From an uncultured Deferribacterales bacterium (GTDB taxonomy: Bacteria; Chrysiogenota; Deferribacteres; Deferribacterales; Mucispirillaceae): a stretch of 55,231 nucleotides of DNA. Below, one piece after another: positions 9,533 through 17,711 of this stretch; positions within the stretch are counted from its first letter, which is position 1; every line of letters starts with the position of its first letter. The stretch is taken from contig CANTXF010000032.1 in NCBI GenBank assembly GCA_947853665.1, positions 1-55,231 of the forward strand, written 5' to 3'. The notes under the pieces are model-generated. The model ran no database searches. It was not told the origin of the DNA and saw only the letters and a program-made list of their open reading frames with translations. Position numbers and translations under genes: made by a program.

Positions 9533-10672
9533 ATGATGAAAGTTTCTTTTAATAAACCATGTCATACGGGTTTGGAAGAAAGCTATGTGATTCAAGCGAT
9601 AAAAAATAACAAGCTGTCGGGTGATGGCCCGTTCAATAAGAAATGTGCCGAATTCCTGACTTCATATTTTGGTTCGGATACTAAGGCCGTGTATATAACG
9701 CCTTCATGCACGGCGGCCAGTGAAATGGCTTCTATTATTCTAAATATGGAGAAAGGGGATGAGGTTATAATGCCCTCCTTTACGTTTACTTCTACCGCGA
9801 ATGCTGTTGCCGTATATGGAGGCGTACCGGTTTTTATTGATGTGCGTCCTGATACTATGAATATTGATGAAAACCTTATAGAACAGGCGATTTCTAAAAA
9901 AACTAAAGCCATTGTTCCTGTACATTACGCGGGAGTCGGCTGCGAGATGGACAAAATACTTTACATTGCAAAAAAATACGGACTTGCCGTTATTGAAGAT
10001 AATGCCCAAGGACTTTTCGCTTACTACAAGAATAAGCCATTGGGGTCTTTTGGTGATATGTCTGCCGTATCTTTCCATGAAACTAAAAATGTGATCGCAG
10101 GAGAAGGTGGAGCTCTTGTTATTAACTCGGACAATATAAAAGAACGGGCGGAGATAATAAGGGAAAAAGGTACAGACAGAAGCAAGTTTTTTCGCGGAGA
10201 GGTGGATAAATATTCCTGGATAGATAAAGGTTCCTCCTACCTCCTTGGCGAACTGGGAGCAGCATACCTTCTCGCTCAACTGGAAAAAGGTACAGAAATT
10301 ACCAATAATAGGCTTGCATCTTGGCATTTTTATTATGATGCTCTGGAAGATCTTGAGAAAAAAGGTTTTTTGAGGCGCCCGGTGGTTCCGTCTGCCTGCA
10401 CGCATAACGGCCATATCTTTTATATACTGCTGGATTGTCTTAAAACAAGAGAGAGCCTGCGAGAACATTTGATCCTCAGGGAAATTTCTGCCGTATCTCA
10501 TTATGTGCCTCTTCATTCTTCAAAAGCGGGGCTGAGTTTCGGGCGCACTGCTTCGAAAATGGATGTTACCGATGCCCATTCTGAAATGCTTTTAAGGCTT
10601 CCCATGTATTATGGTTTGGGAGATGATGAAAAAAACCGGGTGGTGGATGGTATCAATAGTTTTTTTATCTGA
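9533..10672 (+). CDS. wecE: WecE/RffA-like dTDP-4-amino-4,6-dideoxy-sugar transaminase
   Basis: This 379-residue protein belongs to the DegT/DnrJ/EryC1 PLP-dependent sugar aminotransferases and follows Escherichia coli WecE closely from end to end: SGDGPFNKKC near the start, TPSCTAASEMA, GDEVIMPSFTFTSTANA, VDVRPDTMNIDE, VPVHYAGVGCEMD, and the catalytic lysine in FHETKN at residue 185. It converts a dTDP-4-keto-6-deoxyhexose to the 4-amino sugar with glutamate as amino donor; the E. coli product is dTDP-Fuc4N. The start has a strong AAGGAGG six to seven bases upstream. An acyltransferase resembling WecD lies 2.3 kb downstream, so the island probably makes an N-acylated 4-amino sugar. RmlA and RmlB, which would make the precursor, are not in the window. 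Confidence 0.92.
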   Translation: MMKVSFNKPCHTGLEESYVIQAIKNNKLSGDGPFNKKCAEFLTSYFGSDTKAVYITPSCTAASEMASIILNMEKGDEVIMPSFTFTSTANAVAVYGGVPVFIDVRPDTMNIDENLIEQAISKKTKAIVPVHYAGVGCEMDKILYIAKKYGLAVIEDNAQGLFAYYKNKPLGSFGDMSAVSFHETKNVIAGEGGALVINSDNIKERAEIIREKGTDRSKFFRGEVDKYSWIDKGSSYLLGELGAAYLLAQLEKGTEITNNRLASWHFYYDALEDLEKKGFLRRPVVPSACTHNGHIFYILLDCLKTRESLREHLILREISAVSHYVPLHSSKAGLSFGRTASKMDVTDAHSEMLLRLPMYYGLGDDEKNRVVDGINSFFI

Positions 10673-10765
10673 CGTTATATCTGAAATTGGCTGGCTTTAC
10701 TGTGGTTTTGGTGATTGCTGCCTGCGCGATATATTTTGTGTTGCTGATGAGCGGCGGAGTAACGT

Positions 10766-11964
10766 ATGAAAAAAATAATGGTGCTAGGGGCAGGCGTCTA
10801 TCAGCTGCCTTTAATCAGAAAAATCCGTGAAATGGGGTATTATTCGATTGTTGTAAGTATTCCGGGGAAATATCCGGGGTTTTCGGCTGCGGATAAGATA
10901 TACTATGAAAATACGACAAATACGGATTCGGTATTGAAAATCGCTATGGAAGAAAAAATAGATGCGGTGTGCCTGTGCGGTACGGATGTGGCGATGAACA
11001 CGCTCGGCTCCATCTGTGATGCGATGGGACTCTGCGGGCCGTCAAAATCTGCGGTGGAGGCCGCTTCCTATAAAGTGGCTATGAAAGATTCTTTTAAAAA
11101 AGGGGATGTTCGTTCTCCCGCATTCGCGGCGGTTTCATTATCATCTGCGTTGAGTGATATTGAAGAAATTTGCGATGATATCGGATACCCCGTTATTTTT
11201 AAAGCGGAGGATTCTTCTGGGAGCAGAGGGATTATAAAAGTTTCCTGTAAAGCAGATGTCCTTAATGGCAAAGAATGTGTATATAAGGTTACGAGGTCGG
11301 ATAAATTTATAATAGAAAAATTTATTGACGGATGGGAATTTGGTGCGCAGGCTTTCATCTGCGGCGGTGAAATACGGATGTATATGCCCCATGGCGACTA
11401 TGTTTTTCATGGAAATACCGGTGTGCCGGTAGGGCACTATATACCTTTAGGCCTTGATGAGGGCGTCTATAATGACAGTCTGGAGCAGACTAGGTGTTCG
11501 GTACAGTCCTGCGGTTTGGACAACTGCGCTGTAAATATGGACTTTATTCTGAGCGGCGGCAAAGTATATGTGCTGGAAATTGGCGCGCGAGCCGGCGGCA
11601 CATGCCTGCCTGAGTTGGTTTCTGCTTATTATGGTATAGATTACTATAAATATATCATAAACCTGGCGCTTGGTAACGGGGGGGGGCCCTGCTCGCTGAT
11701 TCGAAGTGCGTGTATCCGGCAATAAGCTACTTGATAACCTCGAACCGCAGCGGTATATTAAAGGAGCTGATTTTACCTGAAATATCCTTGGAGCATGAGG
11801 TTGCTATAGATTATATTCCTGGAGAAAAAATCAGAAGTTTCATGGTGGGTTCTGACAGACTGGGCCATATAATAGTAAAGGGAGGCCCTGCGTATGACAC
11901 GGTGGACAAACTAAAATCTTATATAGACAATATTCTGTTAAAGATAAGATTAAAGGTAAGCTGA
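10766..11964 (+). CDS. Phase-variable ATP-grasp ligase, frame OFF in this sequence
   Basis: The first 319 codons (10766-11725) encode an ATP-grasp protein: a Rossmann-like N-terminus (KIMVLGAGVYQLPLIRKI), the ATP-binding lobe (IFKAEDSSGSRGI and FIIEKFIDGWEFGAQ), and the metal-binding end of the core (LEIGARAGGTCLPELV). At nine G (11678-11686) the frame ends in an unrelated 18-residue tail. The shifted frame carries on to 11964 with PAISYLITSNRSGILKEL and VKGGPAYDTVDKL, which is a normal ATP-grasp C-terminal lobe. A run of 7 or 10 G restores a protein of about 399 residues. ATP-grasp enzymes join a carboxylate to an amine using ATP; beside a 4-amino-sugar transaminase the obvious idea is an amino acid or other acid joined to the sugar nitrogen. 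That substrate is inferred from position only. Confidence 0.8.
11678..11686 (+). repeat. Poly-G tract G9 (frame-breaking)
   Basis: Nine consecutive G follow codon AAC of the ATP-grasp frame. The frame that encodes the true C-terminus needs 3k+1 G (7 or 10), so this copy is in the OFF length. Confidence 0.92.
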
Positions 11965-12036
11965 TAATCATATATATTTAATGTAATATCTAGGTTATTT
12001 AAGCCGGCGGATTTGAGACGCCGTAATTGGTGAGAA

Positions 12037-12954
12037 ATGAAGATATCTGTTGTTATACCATGCTATAACTCGGAACAGTCGATAAAGCAGGTTGTCGATT
12101 TGGTATCCGATGAGATGGAGAAGCTGGGTTATGATGTGGAATTTGTGCTTATAAATGATAATTCCAAGGACGGAACGTTTTCCGTAATAAGAGAAATATG
12201 CAGGAAGGATTCCCGGGTAAAGGGTTTGAGCTTAGCGAAGAATTTTGGGCAGCACAATGCTATAATCGCAGGGCTTCATTATGTTACTGGCGATTGTGTC
12301 ATAGGCATGGATGATGATTTACAGACGCATCCATCCCAATTAAATAAGCTGATAAGCAAATATATGGAAGGTTACGATATTGTGTTCGGAGTATATCCCG
12401 ACAGGAAATTTCCGTGGTTCCGGAACATTGGCAGCCGTTTTAATAGCTGGACGGTAAAAACCCTTACCGACAGGCCTAAGGAAGTTAAAACCAGTAGCTT
12501 TTGGATAGCCAAGCGTTTTATATGTGATTACGTTATAGAGTATCCAAATCCTTATCCGTATATATCCGGTTTATTTTTCAGAATAACGAAAAATGCGGTC
12601 AGTGTTGAAGTTGAGCATTTTAAACGTCAGTTTGGAAAGTCTAATTATAATTTAAAAGCTTTGCTTAAGCTATGGTCGTCTATAACAAATTTTTCCATAG
12701 TTCCTTTAAGAGCCGCAATGGTGTTGGGTATGCTTTTCAGCGCGGCGGGGGGCATAGGCGCGATTGCTGTCGTAGTAAATAAATTACTTAATCCCGAAAT
12801 GGCACTGGGATGGAGTTCTGTTATGGTGACGATGCTCGTGCTGTCCGGTATCAATTTTTTCTGCCTTGGTATGATAGGCGAGTATGTCGGAAGATTATTT
12901 ATGTCCAGTAATAAAGCTCCGCAATACGCTGTAAGAGAAAAATTAAATTGCTGA
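12037..12954 (+). CDS. ArnC/GtrB-like polyprenyl-phosphate glycosyltransferase
   Basis: This 305-residue protein has a family 2 GT-A domain (MKISVVIPCYNSEQSI, LINDNSKDGT, and the metal site MDDDLQTHP near residue 93) followed by two C-terminal membrane helices (about residues 228-250 and 262-290). This is the architecture of ArnC, GtrB and dolichol-phosphate-mannose synthase-like enzymes, which move a sugar from a nucleotide onto undecaprenyl phosphate on the cytoplasmic face. The internal stretch FGQHNAIIAGL and the ending GEYVGRLF are typical. Between the transaminase and the acyltransferase it would take the modified 4-amino sugar onto the lipid carrier. About 70 bases without a gene separate it from the ATP-grasp gene, and a GTGAG sequence lies just before the ATG. 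Confidence 0.88.
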   Translation: MKISVVIPCYNSEQSIKQVVDLVSDEMEKLGYDVEFVLINDNSKDGTFSVIREICRKDSRVKGLSLAKNFGQHNAIIAGLHYVTGDCVIGMDDDLQTHPSQLNKLISKYMEGYDIVFGVYPDRKFPWFRNIGSRFNSWTVKTLTDRPKEVKTSSFWIAKRFICDYVIEYPNPYPYISGLFFRITKNAVSVEVEHFKRQFGKSNYNLKALLKLWSSITNFSIVPLRAAMVLGMLFSAAGGIGAIAVVVNKLLNPEMALGWSSVMVTMLVLSGINFFCLGMIGEYVGRLFMSSNKAPQYAVREKLNC

Positions 12955-12993
12955 ATAAATGTTCAGCCGTGATTGCCATTTCAGAGGGATCAA

Positions 12994-13758
12994 GTGCATA
13001 TAATATATAACGAAATAGACTCGGATATTTTCGGCAATGTAGTTGCTGATATAAAAGATTTTGACGCCAATGAGGATTTTGCTCGTTTTGAGATGAAGTA
13101 TATGGCTGATATGAAACCTTTTTATTGCCTTGTCAAACTCCCCTGCGGCAATATTTCATCTGCCCATATATTGGAAAAACATGGATTCAAATTCATGGAA
13201 TTTCAGTTGAAATATACGAATATTCCTGAAAGCTATGAAGATGATCTTGAGGCTGCGGGATATGGCTATTCTGAAGTATCGTCTCTGACTGATTTGGATG
13301 AAGTGATAAATATTGCGGGCACTACATTTGACAACGACAGGGTAAGGATAGACTCCGACCTTACTAAAATGTATGATTTTGATATCGCTTCTTTAAGATA
13401 TGCATCTTATATAAAAAGAAGCTATATGAGGGATGATCAGAGAGTTTATAAAATTTATCGAAAAAAATGCGGGACGGTCGTCGGATTTTTTTCATATTTT
13501 ATCAGCGGGGGGGGGAAAGAGGCATCTGTACTCCTTGGGGGAATTTCAAAAACAGCCAAAGGGCAGGGATTGGGCCATATTTATATAAAGTCTTATCACA
13601 GCCAGATGCATATGTCGGGCATAAAGTGTTTTCAGAGTTGTATATCGGCCTGCAACCTGCCAATACTGAATCTTAATATACGCAATTACCATGGCAAAGT
13701 TACCGATGCGTTTATTGTAATGAGAAAACTTTATTCTGCAAATTTCCACCAAAAGTAG
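12994..13758 (+). CDS. WecD-like GNAT sugar N-acyltransferase, phase-variable (frame ON)
   Basis: This protein of about 254 residues resembles WecD/RffC, the acetyltransferase that finishes TDP-Fuc4NAc. The first half contains SAHILEKHGFKFMEFQL, typical of that family. The second half is a GNAT core with the acyl-CoA pyrophosphate loop GQGLG and a final YHGKVTDAFIVM. Nine G at 13507-13515 encode Gly-Gly-Gly just before the core strand ASVLLGGIS; the frame is open as sequenced. Loss or gain of one or two G would truncate the protein before the CoA-binding loop and abolish activity. I chose GTG 12994 because AGAGGGA lies seven bases upstream; TTG 12973 in the same frame is the alternative. It should acylate the amino group made by the WecE-like enzyme. 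Confidence 0.8.
   Translation: MHIIYNEIDSDIFGNVVADIKDFDANEDFARFEMKYMADMKPFYCLVKLPCGNISSAHILEKHGFKFMEFQLKYTNIPESYEDDLEAAGYGYSEVSSLTDLDEVINIAGTTFDNDRVRIDSDLTKMYDFDIASLRYASYIKRSYMRDDQRVYKIYRKKCGTVVGFFSYFISGGGKEASVLLGGISKTAKGQGLGHIYIKSYHSQMHMSGIKCFQSCISACNLPILNLNIRNYHGKVTDAFIVMRKLYSANFHQK
13507..13515 (+). repeat. Poly-G tract G9 (in-frame, ON)
   Basis: Nine consecutive G fill three glycine codons of the acyltransferase gene. Unlike the two other runs, length 3k is here the ON length. Slippage would remove the C-terminal acyl-CoA-binding half. Confidence 0.9.
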
Positions 13759-13765
13759 GTGCCGT

Positions 13766-15232
13766 TTAGTAAGACCAGTTATCGGGAGGTGTAAATCTTA
13801 TTTCAGGCGAATCAGTGCCGTTTTGCGCATTATTTCTTATTTTTACTTTATACGGACCCTCAGGCATGAGCCAGCTGACATTCTTTTCTGCTTCTCTGTA
13901 AAGAGGAATTTGCCTCCAGTTTATTTCCACAAAATCAAGAATGGCAGTATCCACCGCGAACGCGTTGGCTCCTGCGGCTATTATGCCGGCGTTTATCTTG
14001 TTCGGTTCCATCGGGCCATTTTTATCGCCGGCTATTATGCCATCTACTATATAAAATATATTCCTGGGTCTATCTGCGCTTATTTTGCCATACCTGTCGG
14101 CATACAGGAATATCCTGTTCAGATCCAGAATCATTTTCCATATAGTATTATTGCCCTGCCACGCTCCCTGAAATACTTTTGTATCGGATATGGTTTCAGA
14201 TGCTACCCTTGCCAAATTAGCTTCCTCGCCTGCTCTTCTGCCATATAAAAGCCGCAATAGAAAAGCAACGGCCTTACCCGTAGATTTCCAGTGTTTGTCT
14301 AACAGCAGATCCCGCAGGAATCTCGTTATTGTAACGGCTAAAAGGCGCGGGCCTTTAACGGGCGGCATTTCATCGCCGCCCTTATTTGCTGGACCTATAA
14401 TAAAATGTGGCAGAAAATTTTTATCTACGTTTATTCCTACCAGATTTTTAAGGCAGCAGGTAATGCCTGCTTTTTTATGGGTTTTTAACTTTGGTATGGA
14501 TATTACAGCATCCGCGCATAATATATCCTTTGCTACTTTATATTCGTGGATTTCTCCATTATGATGGAGCATTGTGACGCTGCTGTCATACCCACCGCCG
14601 TGATATTTTATTTTTGCGGAGCCTTCTTCATAGAAAAGGCTCTGCTTACCTAAATTTATTATGATATGCTCTGCACATCCCGGATTATTTTCCTGCTCAT
14701 CCACCCATATACCATTTTTTATTATAACTTTTATTGAGCGGAAGTCTTTGACGGACACATTAATACCTCTGTCACGCAGAATGTCCGTCATATCCTTTAT
14801 GCCGTTCCTTTTTATGACCTCGTTGAAATCCGTTTCTGCCTGCGGAGCATCCCCGATTACTATATTTCCATGACCTTCCATAGCTTTCCAGCAATAATCC
14901 ACTATCGGGCGTATAATGGAAGCGTGGGTGGTTACAGTATTCTGATTGTTTGGATCTGGAGTATTCAGAACGAGGTTGGGCTTTATAATAATTGTGCTTC
15001 CGCGTTTAACCAGCTCCCTAAATGGCGACCATTCTTGCGTTCCGTAATTTTCAGCGTCTAACCCGGTTTCTGCGAGAACCGATCTTACTGCATCGTACAC
15101 GGAGTTCATCTCATTATTTATTAATCCGCCTGTAAATTCAGGATAACTTTTATCCGGGTCAAAAGGGGCTTGTTTTGGATAGGTTGAACCTGGTGTGTAA
15201 TTGATTGCGGTAAATAGTTTCTTGTTGTCCAT
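13766..15232 (-). CDS. DUF362 family protein
   Basis: This 488-residue protein matches the DUF362 family: the conserved blocks VKRGSTIIIKPNLVL, VIGDAPQAETDF, ADAVISIPKLKTHKKAG and CLKNLVGIN are all present, as is the terminal block around ANAFAVDTAILDF. The biochemical role of the family is unknown; members recur in polysaccharide clusters and some carry a ferredoxin domain, which this one lacks. Its ATG shares one base with the TAA of the upstream CapK-like gene (TAATG), so the two are translationally coupled. It converges with the acyltransferase gene, seven bases away. In an island that handles sugars it may act on a nucleotide or lipid-linked intermediate, but I cannot support a specific reaction. 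Confidence 0.82.
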   Translation of the reverse strand: MDNKKLFTAINYTPGSTYPKQAPFDPDKSYPEFTGGLINNEMNSVYDAVRSVLAETGLDAENYGTQEWSPFRELVKRGSTIIIKPNLVLNTPDPNNQNTVTTHASIIRPIVDYCWKAMEGHGNIVIGDAPQAETDFNEVIKRNGIKDMTDILRDRGINVSVKDFRSIKVIIKNGIWVDEQENNPGCAEHIIINLGKQSLFYEEGSAKIKYHGGGYDSSVTMLHHNGEIHEYKVAKDILCADAVISIPKLKTHKKAGITCCLKNLVGINVDKNFLPHFIIGPANKGGDEMPPVKGPRLLAVTITRFLRDLLLDKHWKSTGKAVAFLLRLLYGRRAGEEANLARVASETISDTKVFQGAWQGNNTIWKMILDLNRIFLYADRYGKISADRPRNIFYIVDGIIAGDKNGPMEPNKINAGIIAAGANAFAVDTAILDFVEINWRQIPLYREAEKNVSWLMPEGPYKVKIRNNAQNGTDSPEIRFTPPDNWSY

Positions 15233-16575
15233 TAAATATGCCCCAGTTTTTTTTCGGCAGGTATGTCCGAGATGACAAAACGCACCTTGCCGCCTTTTGT
15301 TCGCGGTATGTCTGTATTTTTTACGAGATTTACTTTAATATTTATTTTGTCGCCAAGTCTTTTTCTCAGCTCGTCTATCAGAGGCTTTTCATCCGTATCA
15401 TAGTTATAACCTTTTGTTGGGGCTATGCTTACAATTAAATTGTTTATATCCGGCTGATATATACTTGATAATTCGATATTCTTGCTGTATTTGAATGCCG
15501 CGTCAAGCCTCCCTACGAACCTTCCGTCAGGAGTGACGACAACATCTTCCACACGTCCGAATATCTGCGATACTATAGGAAATACTGAACCGCAGTCACA
15601 TGACTGATTTTCGTCAAGGCGAGCCAAGTCTCTCGTATCATATCTGATTAGCGGCATTACCCTGTTATAAAGCCCCGTGCATACTAATCTGCCTTCTTCT
15701 CCTGGTTTTGCCGCTTTTCCGCTGTCGGTTATGATTTCGTGATATCCGAAATCCTGCAAAAGATGTTTTTTACCGCATTCACATGTATAGATAGAGCCGA
15801 CTCCCTCCCAGTGCGAATAATGATCCATAACTTTTGCGCCGTAAAACCGCTCAATAAAATCTTTCTGAAAGTCCAGCAAGGTTTCGCTTTCCGTGATTAC
15901 TATGGGGAATTTCAGAGACAGATTTCTGGCTTCCAGTAATTTTGCGAAAAGATATAGGGCTGAAGGATAACCGCGGAGAATCTTAGGCCTAAATTTTTTT
16001 ATAAGATTGTAAAAAAGAAGGGCATTTTCTTCGTTTAGATAAAAAGACGAAAGTTTTAGCAGGCGTGTTTTCCATTGGTAGAAATATTTACCGTCCTCAT
16101 ATCCTGTTAGGGCCGCGATCTTATTTCCTATGCGCCACTCGCCTCCGTTTTCCCATACACGCCAGAACATCGCAAAAGATGCTGCGTTTGCGTATTTGTC
16201 TTTAAAAAAATATAGCGGCGTACCCGTTGAGCCTGAGGTTTGAAACATAACGGCATTGAGTGCGCCTTTTTCATCAGACTGCATTTTTTCAAAATTTGTG
16301 CGTACTGTATCTTTAGATATGATAGGCAGTTTGGAAAAATAATCGAACCCGTCTATTTTTTCTGGATCAAATTCATAATGTAAGAACTCATCCCTGTAAT
16401 AAGGGATGTGCTGTTTAGAATAAGAGCATATGAATTTTAATCGTTCCAGAATATATTTATTGAGTAAATACTGTTTTTCCTCTCTTGAGCGTATGCGCTC
16501 AAGCATTTTCCACTTTTTCCGGAGTTTCAAAATTTCCAGCGGGGCTTGCAGATAATCCTTAAAATTAAAATTCAT
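15232..16575 (-). CDS. CapK/PaaK-like adenylate-forming enzyme
   Basis: This 447-residue protein resembles CapK and phenylacetate-CoA ligase-type AMP-forming enzymes. Recognisable blocks are the N-terminal helical lobe (LKFICSYSKQHIPYYRDEF), the phosphate-binding loop MFQTSGSTGTPLYFF, the acid-specific region around HYSHWEGVGS, a Cys pair region (YTCECGKKH) and the hinge block YDTRDLARL followed by CDCGSVFP. Such enzymes activate a carboxylate as an acyl-adenylate and pass it to CoA or another thiol or amine. In capsule and O-antigen clusters CapK-type proteins are common but mostly uncharacterised. Next to an N-acyltransferase, an attractive idea is that it makes the unusual acyl donor. The four Cys could bind zinc. 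Confidence 0.85.
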   Translation of the reverse strand: MNFNFKDYLQAPLEILKLRKKWKMLERIRSREEKQYLLNKYILERLKFICSYSKQHIPYYRDEFLHYEFDPEKIDGFDYFSKLPIISKDTVRTNFEKMQSDEKGALNAVMFQTSGSTGTPLYFFKDKYANAASFAMFWRVWENGGEWRIGNKIAALTGYEDGKYFYQWKTRLLKLSSFYLNEENALLFYNLIKKFRPKILRGYPSALYLFAKLLEARNLSLKFPIVITESETLLDFQKDFIERFYGAKVMDHYSHWEGVGSIYTCECGKKHLLQDFGYHEIITDSGKAAKPGEEGRLVCTGLYNRVMPLIRYDTRDLARLDENQSCDCGSVFPIVSQIFGRVEDVVVTPDGRFVGRLDAAFKYSKNIELSSIYQPDINNLIVSIAPTKGYNYDTDEKPLIDELRKRLGDKINIKVNLVKNTDIPRTKGGKVRFVISDIPAEKKLGHI

Positions 16576-16609
16576 TTAATTTTCCTCTTGATTCGGATAT
16601 GTTATATAT

Positions 16610-16957
16610 TCATAGAGCATAGACTATTATCCCGAAAATAATCAAGGATAATGCCGCTGCTTTTTTGAAAGTTATTTTTTCCTTGAAAAATAACGCTCCC
16701 CACAAGGTAACGTATATATAGCTGGTTGATTCCAGAACGGGGCCATAGGACAACGGCAAAGCTTTGTAGGCCGCCACGGACATAAAAGTTGTGGCAATAA
16801 AAATTAAATATGCTGAAATAACCCATGGATTTATGTATTCGTGAATGGGCCTTAAATACTTTGTGATTGCGGCTTTTTTTAATAATATTTGAGATACGGA
16901 TGCTATAAAAAAGCTCAGCAATAGCAGTATGATGCAGAATGTTTTATCCGATATCAT
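16610..16957 (-). CDS. Small EamA/SMR-type membrane protein (second of a pair)
   Basis: This 115-residue protein has four hydrophobic segments, an early glutamine-rich TM1 (SQILLKKAA) and the end block TLWGALFFKEKITFKKAAALSLIIFGIIVY, which is typical of EmrE, ArnE/ArnF and half-size EamA proteins. Such proteins work as dimers of two inverted chains. The gene overlaps the end of a second gene of the same type by 14 bases, the arrangement expected for a heterodimer like ArnE-ArnF, which moves a lipid-linked amino sugar across the inner membrane. The island contains an ArnC-like enzyme, which supports this reading. A drug-efflux role is the alternative. Confidence 0.78.
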   Translation of the reverse strand: MISDKTFCIILLLLSFFIASVSQILLKKAAITKYLRPIHEYINPWVISAYLIFIATTFMSVAAYKALPLSYGPVLESTSYIYVTLWGALFFKEKITFKKAAALSLIIFGIIVYAL

Positions 16958-17333
16958 CCGGGTTTTCCATAATATCGGATTTGGTATACAGCAGTATTCC
17001 CGATATTATTATCAATATTCCGGCGGCTTTATTTATCGTAAGCCTTTCATTAAACAATAATATTCCAAATACCATGCCCCATAGTATTGCTGCGGCTTTA
17101 TGCATGAAGGCTGTCCCTACGGGCATATATTTCAATATTTTTTGCCATCCGCCAGCGTATAAGAATAGCATGAATACCATTCCCGAATAATAAATCCAGA
17201 AGCGTATGTGGGAGGGGGAGTAGTATGAGGCCGCTTTGCTGAAAATGCAGCTTATAGAATATATAAAAATCAGCGAATGTAAAATAACCAGCCTGATTTT
17301 TTTGTTAGCGAGGTTTAATTTCAGGAGTTTCAT
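16944..17333 (-). CDS. Small EamA/SMR-type membrane protein (first of a pair)
   Basis: This 129-residue protein has four hydrophobic segments and the family block AAAILWGMVFGILLFNERLTINKAAGILIIISGILLY (key residues LWG, FNERL, AGI). It overlaps the following gene by 14 bases on the minus strand, and the two chains are similar in size and layout but not near-identical, as for ArnE and ArnF. It is the first gene of the minus-strand set EamA-EamA-CapK-DUF362. The expected role is flipping an undecaprenyl-phosphate sugar to the periplasmic face, from where a GT-C enzyme could use it. The role is inferred from family and context only. Confidence 0.75.
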   Translation of the reverse strand: MKLLKLNLANKKIRLVILHSLIFIYSISCIFSKAASYYSPSHIRFWIYYSGMVFMLFLYAGGWQKILKYMPVGTAFMHKAAAILWGMVFGILLFNERLTINKAAGILIIISGILLYTKSDIMENPDDIG

Positions 17334-17711
17334 ACTGCGGCAGTGCTTCCGTAAAGTTTATATATGCTTTAATATATCAGTTTGCCAGGAATTGGTCAAT
17401 GCTATAGAAATTAAGATCATAAATAGTGTAATATATAGCGTACCTTCATAAGTAGAGGCAGATATCGTTTACTATTGGCAGTATGATTTACTGTTTCCGG
17501 TTTTCGTATATATTCTTTTTTATTTCTTAAGCAGACGCAGTATCACGGTCATATTTTTGCAGTATAAGCAAAACCGTATTATATATTCTGCCGTTTCCGT
17601 ATAAATGCTTTTTGTTGCCGCAGCCTGCCTGCCGGGGGAGCAGGTTATTTCACAATAAAATGAGATAAATTTCATATTATTTATTTTTTCTTTATTTATC
17701 ATGTTGTTATG
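17334..17711. other. Intergenic stretch, island edge
   Basis: About 380 bases without a convincing gene separate the minus-strand glycan genes from the cobalamin riboswitch. It should hold divergent promoters, but I cannot place -35 and -10 elements with confidence. A short hairpin CCTGC-CGGGGGA-GCAGG lies near 17631. Base composition changes from AT-rich to about balanced after this stretch, so it marks one edge of the island. Confidence 0.5.
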
